Shown here one piece after another: positions 57,943 to 64,000 of a stretch of 64,000 nucleotides of DNA. The position numbers and the translations under genes were made by a program. Source of the stretch: UBA1424 sp041654095 (GTDB taxonomy: Bacteria; Bacillota_I; Bacilli_A; RFN20; CAG-826); the NCBI GenBank assembly GCA_041654095.1, contig JBAZED010000004.1, positions 1 through 64,000 on the forward strand, given 5' to 3'. Below the pieces are notes generated by a model. The model was not told the DNA's origin. It saw only the letters and a list, made by a program, of their open reading frames with translations, and did no database searches. Each line of letters opens with the position of its first letter. The first letter of the stretch is position 1.

Positions 57943-59352
57943 ATGAAGAAGATATTTGCCAGCATCGCGTCGATGTTCACAAACGCGAAGACCGAGCATC
58001 TTTACAGTGTCAACGGCCGCGTGCCGCTTTTAAAGGCCATCCCCTTTGGCTTGCAGCACGTCCTATCGATGTTCGTCGCCAATATCACGCCGGTGATCAT
58101 CGTTTTTAGTTTGACGGGCAACGCGGACTTGACGGCGCAAGCCATCCGCGGGGCGATCTTCATGGCCGGCCTCGGCACGATCATCCAAGTGCTGATCGGC
58201 TCGCGCCTACCGGTCGTGGTCGGCACGTCATTTACGTTCGTGAGCGCGCTGATTGCCATTCAAGACGCCGGCACCATCTTCGGAGCCTTGATCGCCGGCG
58301 GTCTCATCATCTTCGTCTTAGGAATCTTTGCCAAGTACTGGCGGCGCTTTATCAAACCGGTCGTTCAAGCCGCCGTCGTCATCGCCATCGGCTTATCGCT
58401 CCTATCGGTCGGCAGCGCCCAGTTTTTTGGCGGCTCGACTTATTTAGCCGGCGTCGTAGCCGGCACAGCCAATAATCAGATGCTGTGGCAATACGCTCTC
58501 GTGGCGTTCATCACCTTGGCGACGGCCGTGATCTGGAATATTGTGGTCAAAGGCGTGTGGAACAACCTCGCCATCTTGGTGGCCATGGCCGTCGGCTACC
58601 TCGTCTCCATCCCCTTTCCCGGCATGCTCAATCTCAGCTCTTTGGCGAGCGGTGGCATTATCGCTCTGCCAACTATTATCGATTTAACTTCTTTGAAGTT
58701 CGAACTGGTCCCGATTCTCATCGTCGCGATTTGCTATCTCGCTTCCTCGGTCGAATGCATCGGCGATACGACGACATTAGCACGCATGGGTTTAGGCCGC
58801 GATCCCACCGACCGCGAAATCGCTGGGGCCCTCACGGCTGATGCCGCGAACAGCGTCGTCGGAGTTCTCTTCGGCTCGATGCCCCTCACGACATTCTCGC
58901 AAAACGTCGGCATCGTCGCCCAGACCAAAGTCGTCAATCGCTACACGATTTTCATCGGCGCTCTCTTCTTGGTCGTCGCCAGCCTGTTTCCGCCGATCGC
59001 CAACTTCTTGATCACCATTCCCGAACCCGTCCTCGGCGGGTGCATGCTCATCCTCTTCGGGTCGATTGCGGTGGTCGGGATGCAAATGGTCGCCGAAATC
59101 GGTTTTGACGCCAAGACCATCCTCGTCTTATCAATTTCGCTAAGCCTCGGATTCGGCATTACCTTGGTCACCGATTTCTATCGAGTGCTCGACTCGTTTG
59201 GCATCCCCTACCTCTCCGTGATTTTTGCCAGCCCGATTCTCAATATGTTTCTCATCGCGATGATCCTCAGCTATATCATTCCCGACAAGAAGAAAAAGCC
59301 GGCGGCTGGACCTCAGCGCTCGGACTCCACACCGACCGACGCGCCGAAATAA
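57943..59352 (+). CDS. NCS2-family xanthine/uric acid-type permease
   Basis: A nucleobase:cation symporter with about 12-14 membrane segments over 469 residues. NCS2 signatures: FGLQHVLSMFVANITP at the start, VGTSFTFVSALIA, the SSVECIGDTTTLARMG helix 8 region and MPLTTFSQNVGIVAQTKVVNRY near helix 10. The SQNVG form is typical of xanthine permeases (PbuX/XanQ); uracil permeases differ here. It begins 1 base after the guanine deaminase stop, so the two probably act together in purine base use. Confidence 0.9.
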   Translation: MKKIFASIASMFTNAKTEHLYSVNGRVPLLKAIPFGLQHVLSMFVANITPVIIVFSLTGNADLTAQAIRGAIFMAGLGTIIQVLIGSRLPVVVGTSFTFVSALIAIQDAGTIFGALIAGGLIIFVLGIFAKYWRRFIKPVVQAAVVIAIGLSLLSVGSAQFFGGSTYLAGVVAGTANNQMLWQYALVAFITLATAVIWNIVVKGVWNNLAILVAMAVGYLVSIPFPGMLNLSSLASGGIIALPTIIDLTSLKFELVPILIVAICYLASSVECIGDTTTLARMGLGRDPTDREIAGALTADAANSVVGVLFGSMPLTTFSQNVGIVAQTKVVNRYTIFIGALFLVVASLFPPIANFLITIPEPVLGGCMLILFGSIAVVGMQMVAEIGFDAKTILVLSISLSLGFGITLVTDFYRVLDSFGIPYLSVIFASPILNMFLIAMILSYIIPDKKKKPAAGPQRSDSTPTDAPK

Positions 59353-59384
59353 GAGTGGACCCAACTCCTCTTTGAGATAAATCT

Positions 59385-59410
59385 CACTTCATAAGGAAGT
59401 GTTATTTTTG
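59385..59410 (+). terminator. Intrinsic terminator before clpB
   Basis: CACTTC (59385-59390) pairs with GAAGTG (59396-59401), then TTATTTTTG. Confidence 0.65.
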
Positions 59411-59416
59411 TCATAT

Positions 59417-59443
59417 TTAGCACTCTCACTTGACAAGTGCTAA
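59417..59443 (+). promoter_or_regulatory. CIRCE operator A of clpB
   Basis: TTAGCACTC (59417-59425), 9 bases, AAGTGCTAA (59435-59443), one change from consensus. It overlaps the -35 hexamer. Confidence 0.92.
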
Positions 59444-59457
59444 AATGGTCTTATAAT
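59430..59457 (+). promoter_or_regulatory. Promoter of clpB
   Basis: TTGACA (59430-59435), 16-base spacer, TATAAT (59452-59457). Same strength and spacing as the hrcA promoter. Confidence 0.8.
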
Positions 59458-59461
59458 AAGA

Positions 59462-59488
59462 TTAGCACTTAAACTTTTAGAGTGCCAA
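59462..59488 (+). promoter_or_regulatory. CIRCE operator B of clpB
   Basis: TTAGCACTT (59462-59470), 9 bases, GAGTGCCAA (59480-59488), two changes from consensus. It begins 4 bases after the -10, as at hrcA. Confidence 0.85.
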
Positions 59489-59501
59489 AGAGGTGATTAT
59501 T

Positions 59502-61631
59502 ATGGAAGGACCAATTGATTACAGCCAAGATCCAGAAGTCTTAAAAAAATTCGGGCGCCTCATCACCGAAGAAGCCAAGGAAGGGAAAATTGATCCCGTG
59601 ATCGGCCGCGATGAAGAGATTCGCAAAATCGTCCAGATCTTGTCGCGCAAGACGAAGAACAATGTCATTTTACTAGGGGAACCAGGTGTCGGTAAAACGG
59701 CCATTTTGGAAGGTTTAGCCCAGCGGATAATCAAAGCCGATGTCCCGGCATCGCTTAAAGACAAAGAGATTTACGAACTCGATATGGGCGCTCTCGTCGC
59801 CGGCGCCAAGTACCGCGGCGAATTCGAAGAGAGGCTAAAAGCAGTCTTAAATAAAATTAAAGGATCGGATAGCAAAATCATCCTTTTTATCGATGAAATT
59901 CACTTAATTGTCGGAGCCGGTCGCACCGACGGCGCCCTCGATGCCTCGAACATGCTGAAGCCGATGTTGGCGCGCGGCGAAATCGATTGTATCGGCGCGA
60001 CGACACTCAACGAATATCGGCAGTACATCGAAAAAGACCGAGCTTTGGAGCGCCGTTTTCAAACTGTTTTGATCGACGAACCGTCTCCGGAAGACAGCAT
60101 TTCGATCTTGCGGGGTTTAAAAGAGCGCTTCGAGTCGCACCACGGTGTCAAGATCACCGATGGCGCGATCGTGGCGGCCGTGGCGCTGAGCACCCGCTAT
60201 TTGACGAGCCGCTTTTTGCCCGACAAAGCCATCGACTTAATCGATGAGGCGTGCGCATCGATTCGCGTCGAAATCGAGAGCATGCCCTCGGAACTCGATG
60301 CCGTCACCCGCAAGATTCGCCAGCTCGAAATTGAAAAAGTCGCCCTTTTCAAAGAAAAAGATGATGTCAGCAAGGAACGACTCAAAAAACTTAACGAGGA
60401 ACTAGATAGCCTATACCAAAGCGAAGAGCAACTCAGCAGGCGGTGGCAGGATGAAAAAGACATGATCCAAACCGCCAAAGTCATCAAGGGACAACTCGAG
60501 AGAGCCAAATTTGATCTCGAGAGCGCTTTTAACCGCGGCGACTATAAATCGGCCAGCGAACTCCAATATAAGAAAATACCCGATTTAGAAAAAAGGCTCG
60601 CGGAAATCGAGGGCAAAGATAAGCAAGATCATCTGCTCTCCGAAATCGTCACCGAAGAAGAAGTGGCCAAAGTGGTGGCCAACAGCACGCACATTCCAGT
60701 CAGTCGCTTGATGCAGGGCGATCGCGAAAAGGTGCTGACCCTCAAAGATACTTTAAAACAGCGCGTAATCGGCCAAGATCAAGCGATTCAGCTGGTCAGC
60801 GACGCCATTTTGCGGCAGCGGGCCGGAATCGCCAATCCCAACCGCCCCATCGGCTCCTTCTTATTTCTAGGTCCGACCGGCGTCGGTAAAACTGAGGTGG
60901 CGCGCAGTTTGGCCGAAGCCCTTTTCGACAGCGAGACGCGCATCATCCGCATCGATATGTCCGAGTACATGGAAAAATTCTCGGTGTCGCGCTTGATCGG
61001 CGCCCCACCCGGATATGTCGGCTACGAAGAAGGTGGTCAACTGACCGAAAAAGTGCGGCGCAGCCCATATTCCATCGTCCTTTTTGACGAGATTGAAAAA
61101 GCCCATCCCGAAGTGTTTAACCTCTTGCTCCAAGTCCTCGACGACGGTCGCTTGACCGATTCACAAGGCCGGACCGTCAACTTTAAAAACACGGTCATCA
61201 TCATGACGAGCAATCTGGGGAGCGAGTTCTTCATCGATGGCCACACCGAGCGCGTCGACGACCTCGTCCGCTCGACTTTCCGCCCCGAATTCTTAAACCG
61301 CATCGATGAAGTGGTCTACTTTCATCCGCTGGCGAAGGAGACACAGTTCAAAATCGTCGATAAGTTGCTCGGCGATTTGTCAAAGCATCTAAAGACTCAA
61401 TATATTTCCTTGGATTTTAGCGAAAGACTGCGCCAATACATACTCGACAGCAGCTTTTCGATCGAGTATGGCGCGCGTCCCCTCAAACGCTTCATACAAA
61501 AGGAAATTGAGACGGCCATCGCCCGCAAAATTATCAGCGGAGAACTGACGACCAAGGTGAAATATCTCCTGGATGTCGGACCGGATGCCAAATTGATTTT
61601 CACGGCGTCATCCCAAGCCGATCGCGACTAG
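59502..61631 (+). CDS. clpB: ClpB-type AAA+ disaggregase lacking the N-terminal domain
   Basis: Hexameric unfoldase that rescues aggregates with DnaK. The 709 residues begin almost at the first AAA+ module (DYSQDPEVLKKFGRLITEEAKEGKIDPVIGRDEEI). The usual ~150-residue N-terminal substrate domain is missing. Walker A GEPGVGKT, Walker B LFIDEIH, a middle coiled-coil domain (~310-430) and the second AAA+ (GPTGVGKTEVARSLAE, LFDEIEKAHPE, GAPPGYVGYEEGG) are intact. No IGF/LGF-type ClpP loop was seen. ATG 59502 follows AAAGAGGTGATTAT. Two CIRCE sites put it under HrcA. Confidence 0.94.
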   Translation: MEGPIDYSQDPEVLKKFGRLITEEAKEGKIDPVIGRDEEIRKIVQILSRKTKNNVILLGEPGVGKTAILEGLAQRIIKADVPASLKDKEIYELDMGALVAGAKYRGEFEERLKAVLNKIKGSDSKIILFIDEIHLIVGAGRTDGALDASNMLKPMLARGEIDCIGATTLNEYRQYIEKDRALERRFQTVLIDEPSPEDSISILRGLKERFESHHGVKITDGAIVAAVALSTRYLTSRFLPDKAIDLIDEACASIRVEIESMPSELDAVTRKIRQLEIEKVALFKEKDDVSKERLKKLNEELDSLYQSEEQLSRRWQDEKDMIQTAKVIKGQLERAKFDLESAFNRGDYKSASELQYKKIPDLEKRLAEIEGKDKQDHLLSEIVTEEEVAKVVANSTHIPVSRLMQGDREKVLTLKDTLKQRVIGQDQAIQLVSDAILRQRAGIANPNRPIGSFLFLGPTGVGKTEVARSLAEALFDSETRIIRIDMSEYMEKFSVSRLIGAPPGYVGYEEGGQLTEKVRRSPYSIVLFDEIEKAHPEVFNLLLQVLDDGRLTDSQGRTVNFKNTVIIMTSNLGSEFFIDGHTERVDDLVRSTFRPEFLNRIDEVVYFHPLAKETQFKIVDKLLGDLSKHLKTQYISLDFSERLRQYILDSSFSIEYGARPLKRFIQKEIETAIARKIISGELTTKVKYLLDVGPDAKLIFTASSQADRD

Positions 61632-61715
61632 GATATTTTCTGGGCTAAAACAATTCTTTTATTGCTGGAAATCATTTTCCGTTTATGTGGTATACTACAT
61701 AATTGAGTTATAACC

Positions 61716-62153
61716 ATGCCCTATTGTCGGAGTTGCAAACGAAAAATTGAACGAATGGACAAAGACCGCTGTCCTTTTTGCGGCATCGAATATCCGCTAA
61801 AAGACGTTTCTTTAGAAACGATCGACATCACCAAAGTCATCGGCGATGCGATCGAACCAAAGGAGATACTCGTCCGCGTCAAAGCCAAAAAGACGGCCGC
61901 CATCTTGTGTGCGACCACCGGTTTTCTCGGCTTGCACGCTTTCTACGTCAAAAAACCGCAGCAAGGTCTCCTCTTCCTCTTCATCGCCCTCTTTTTGATC
62001 GGCGGCGGCGGCTCGCTGCTCTTTTTTACGGTTTTACCTTCGCTATGGGCCTATTTGTTTCCGGTCATCGTCCAAATCATCTGGCAAGTCTTTTTCGCTT
62101 TGCGTTTTCTCGGTGATGACGTCAAAGACGGCGATGGAGTGCTGATGCGCTGA
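61716..62153 (+). CDS. Zinc-ribbon and TM2-domain membrane protein
   Basis: A 145-residue protein with an N-terminal zinc ribbon (CRSC near 4-7, CPFC near 19-22). After a ~25-residue linker comes a TM2-like domain: TTGFLGLHAFYVKKPQQGLLFLFIALFLIG, a second helix and a third hydrophobic segment. TM2 proteins are of unknown function. The TATACT at 61691-61696 may be its -10. No Shine-Dalgarno is visible. The stop shares one base with the ATG of rsmE. Confidence 0.75.
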   Translation: MPYCRSCKRKIERMDKDRCPFCGIEYPLKDVSLETIDITKVIGDAIEPKEILVRVKAKKTAAILCATTGFLGLHAFYVKKPQQGLLFLFIALFLIGGGGSLLFFTVLPSLWAYLFPVIVQIIWQVFFALRFLGDDVKDGDGVLMR

Positions 62154-62869
62154 TGCAGCGATATTTCGGAGAGATCTTCGAAGGCCGCGCCATCCTTTGC
62201 GAGGATGACGTTTTCCATTTAATCAAGGTGATGCGAGGCCGCGTCGCGACCGAAATCGAAGTCGTCTCCAACGGGAAAGTCTATCTCTGCCACATCGAGA
62301 AAATGAAGCCTTTGATCATCAGAGTTCAAGGCGAGATCAGCGAAGACCGCGAATTGAAGAGCGACGTCATCTTAATCATGGCGCCGATCAAAGGCGACAA
62401 GACCGCTCTCGTCTTGCAAAAAGCTACTGAATTGGGAGTCCGCGAAGTCGTGTTGCTCCACACTTCCCGCACTGTCGTCAATTTTAATCACCGCGATCTC
62501 ATCGATAAGCTGTCGCGTTTTCGAAAAATACTGAAAGAAGCGGCGGAACAATCGCAGCGCATCCATATTCCCACGATCTCCTATCTAGATGATATCGCCA
62601 AGTTGGCGAGCATTCGCGCCGATCACAAATTGATCGCTTACGAACAGCAGAGCGGCCCGACGAGCGGTCTCAACAAAATATTGAAATCGCTTAAAAAACA
62701 AGAGCGCATCGCCATCGTCATCGGCCCCGAAGGAGGCTTTGCCCCCGAGGAGATTGAAGTGGCTAAATCTTGTCAGTACATCCCCGTTTCGCTCGGACAT
62801 CGCATCCTGCGTGCCGAGACGGCTTCAATCTATGCTTTATGCGTGATTGCTAACGCTTTGGAAAACTAA
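62153..62869 (+). CDS. rsmE: 16S rRNA m3U1498 methyltransferase RsmE
   Basis: SPOUT-class methyltransferase of the decoding region of 16S rRNA. The 238-residue protein has the N-terminal PUA-like part (HLIKVMRGRVATEIEVVSNGKVY) and the SPOUT domain. The latter includes KATELGVREVVLLHTSRTV, EAAEQSQRIHIPTI, VIGPEGGFAPEEIE and LGHRILRAETASIYAL. These are the expected family motifs, including the knot glycine-proline-glutamate. It starts on the last base of the upstream stop codon. Confidence 0.94.
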   Translation: MQRYFGEIFEGRAILCEDDVFHLIKVMRGRVATEIEVVSNGKVYLCHIEKMKPLIIRVQGEISEDRELKSDVILIMAPIKGDKTALVLQKATELGVREVVLLHTSRTVVNFNHRDLIDKLSRFRKILKEAAEQSQRIHIPTISYLDDIAKLASIRADHKLIAYEQQSGPTSGLNKILKSLKKQERIAIVIGPEGGFAPEEIEVAKSCQYIPVSLGHRILRAETASIYALCVIANALEN

Positions 62870-62871
62870 CC

Positions 62872-63672
62872 ATGAACTTATACGAAATTCTCGAAACTAA
62901 CCAGCGCTTTCAAAGCTTCGTCGACAGCGAAGAGAATCGTTTCTTTTTAAAAAACCGCTTGATGCTCGAGCGCTTTCCGCAATACCACCACCTCGCTTTG
63001 GCGAGCACGGATTTTGAGATTATCCGGGCTAATATCATCATCCGCGCCCTCAAGAATAAAAAGGCCATCGAACAGGCCGTCCGCATTGCGGTCGATAACG
63101 ACGATGTTATCAAGCGCGAAAAGGATCCGGCCTTTTTTCGCAAATTCATCCGCGAGAAAATCGTCGATTTGCCGTTTGCGACCGACGACAAAATCCGCCT
63201 CTACGTTCCGATTTTTAATCGGGTCATCAACCAAATTTACTCGGAAGAATTTGAAAAGCTCCTCGTCCCGCCCTACGATAAATTAGTCGACGAATTTGAG
63301 ACTCTCGTCACCGATCCTTTTGAAATCTACCACTTCAATCTCTTCGACTCGCTATTCACGCAATTTGTCAAAGTGTATAGCAACGAAGACATCATGGCCG
63401 TTTTTCACTACGATTACCAAGCCATCTACTTCATCGATCGGCAAGGTCGCCTAGATAACAAAATCGCCTTGTTCGACCGCGGGATTCGCCACCCCGATTA
63501 CCACCATCTCTTAGAGCGGATTCGCCCGGTGATTGCCGCTTACGCCGCCAGCGACAAAGAGCTCATGCTGCAAACGCTGGTGGACAAGAAGCTCGTCTCG
63601 GAAAAGCTGATCAGCCGCATCCGCAGCACCGACTATCATTTTCGCATGTCGCTGATCAAGAAAATAAAATAA
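62872..63672 (+). CDS. Conserved-looking protein of unknown function
   Basis: A 266-residue soluble, mostly helical protein with no motif I recognise. It is rich in Phe, Tyr, Ile and charged residues. Notable segments: LKNRLMLERFPQYHHLAL, DPFEIYHFNLFDSLFTQFVKVYSNEDIMAVFHYDYQ split by charged loops, and FDRGIRHPDYHHLLERIRPV. No signal peptide or membrane helix is present. It lies 2 bases after rsmE and overlaps mtaB by one base, so it belongs to an RNA-modification operon; a related role is only an inference. In-frame codon use matches its neighbours. Confidence 0.75.
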   Translation: MNLYEILETNQRFQSFVDSEENRFFLKNRLMLERFPQYHHLALASTDFEIIRANIIIRALKNKKAIEQAVRIAVDNDDVIKREKDPAFFRKFIREKIVDLPFATDDKIRLYVPIFNRVINQIYSEEFEKLLVPPYDKLVDEFETLVTDPFEIYHFNLFDSLFTQFVKVYSNEDIMAVFHYDYQAIYFIDRQGRLDNKIALFDRGIRHPDYHHLLERIRPVIAAYAASDKELMLQTLVDKKLVSEKLISRIRSTDYHFRMSLIKKIK

Positions 63673-64000
63673 TGCTCTTCACCATTTTTACCTTAGGTTG
63701 CAAGGTCAACACTTATGAAAGCGACGCAGTCCGCGAACTTTTTCTAAAAGAAAAGTGGCGGGAAGCTAAAGTGGGCGAAACGCCAGATCTCGTCATCGTC
63801 AACACTTGTACGGTGACGGGTATGGCCGCGAAAAAATCCCGCCAGCACATCCGCAAATTTCGAAACGCTCATCCCCGTGCCCTCATCGCGGTGATGGGCT
63901 GTTACTCCCAGCAAGAAGGAGCGGCGGTGGTCGCCGAATGCGGAGCGGATTTAGTCCTCGGGACGAGTAAGAGAAATGAAATTCTCAACTACGTCAATGA
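63672..64000 (+). CDS. mtaB: tRNA threonylcarbamoyladenosine methylthiotransferase MtaB (3' partial)
   Basis: The first ~109 residues of a radical SAM methylthiotransferase that converts t6A37 to ms2t6A37. The N-terminal UPF0004 domain shows TLGCKVNTYESDAV, VNTCTVTGMAAKKSRQ and MGCYSQQE, the three conserved cysteines of the accessory Fe-S cluster. The TLGCKVN start with NTYES is typical of MtaB (YqeV), distinguishing it from MiaB. ATG 63672 overlaps the upstream TAA (TAATG), so no separate Shine-Dalgarno is needed. The gene runs off the window. Confidence 0.93.
   Translation, partial: MLFTIFTLGCKVNTYESDAVRELFLKEKWREAKVGETPDLVIVNTCTVTGMAAKKSRQHIRKFRNAHPRALIAVMGCYSQQEGAAVVAECGADLVLGTSKRNEILNYVN

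Noticed and set aside
1..64000. CRISPR arrays, tRNA or rRNA genes, insertion sequences, prophage
   Set aside because: No regularly spaced repeats, cloverleaf-like segments with CCA ends, rRNA-like stretches or transposase/phage genes were seen on reading both strands.

Overview
The window is a dense, roughly balanced-GC bacterial chromosome segment, almost entirely housekeeping genes, with a strong preference for GTC, ATC and GCC codons. The gene set points to Bacillota, probably the Bacilli side near Erysipelotrichia or Acholeplasma-like lineages. Evidence: rimP-nusA-ylxR-ylxQ-infB-rbfA and comEA-comEC-holA-rpsT gene orders, an RNase J2-like protein, an HrcA/CIRCE heat-shock circuit, a T-box before alaS, a short IF2 (611 aa) and a ClpB without its N-terminal domain. 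TGA is used as a normal stop in many tightly coupled gene pairs, so this is not a code-4 mycoplasma. The exact taxon cannot be fixed from this sequence.

Layout. 1-1.1 kb: tail of an unknown gene and a duplicated multi-pass membrane protein. 1.2-6.1 kb: transcription/translation operon (rimP, nusA, ylxR, ylxQ, infB, rbfA). 6.1-9.1 kb: ABC-2 exporter pair, then a reverse-strand TtcA-GNAT fusion. 9.1-13.6 kb: truB, ribF, rpsO, pnp. 13.6-16.7 kb: glycerol-3-phosphate dehydrogenase-like / FAD oxidoreductase / DUF1667 trio. 16.7-26.5 kb: phosphodiesterase, RNase J2-like, FtsK, AcpS, pullulanase, SSB-like protein, PlsC, RNA m5C methyltransferase. 26.6-29.5 kb: pdp, dtd, mnmA. 29.5-32.3 kb (reverse): TrpX-type ABC importer. 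32.3-32.75 kb: a 504-base intergenic region holding a reverse-strand attenuator-like leader and a forward alaS T-box. 32.7-40.5 kb: alaS, ruvX, DUF1292, greA, comEA, comEC, holA (interrupted by an in-frame TGA), rpsT. 40.6-44.0 kb (reverse): acyl-activating enzyme with fused carrier domain, cysE, cysK. 44.1-52.5 kb: fmt, nuclease-helicase fusion, lepA, a Fic-like protein with a degenerate motif, a small membrane protein, hemW, RDD protein. 52.6-57.4 kb: hrcA-grpE-dnaK-dnaJ. 57.5-59.4 kb: guanine deaminase-like plus xanthine-type permease. 59.4-64 kb: clpB, TM2 protein, rsmE, an unknown gene, start of mtaB.

How the genes work together. Most encode ribosome biogenesis, tRNA/rRNA modification and translation quality control. 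The two heat-shock units (hrcA operon and clpB) share the same promoter design, each promoter lying between two CIRCE operators. The most interesting non-coding signal is the leader of the reverse-strand ABC importer. It can form an H-type pseudoknot, a mutually exclusive antiterminator and a perfect 11-bp terminator, which is the architecture of a transcriptional riboswitch or attenuator. Beside it lies an alanine T-box with an unusually short Stem I. No rRNA, tRNA, CRISPR array, insertion sequence or prophage was seen.
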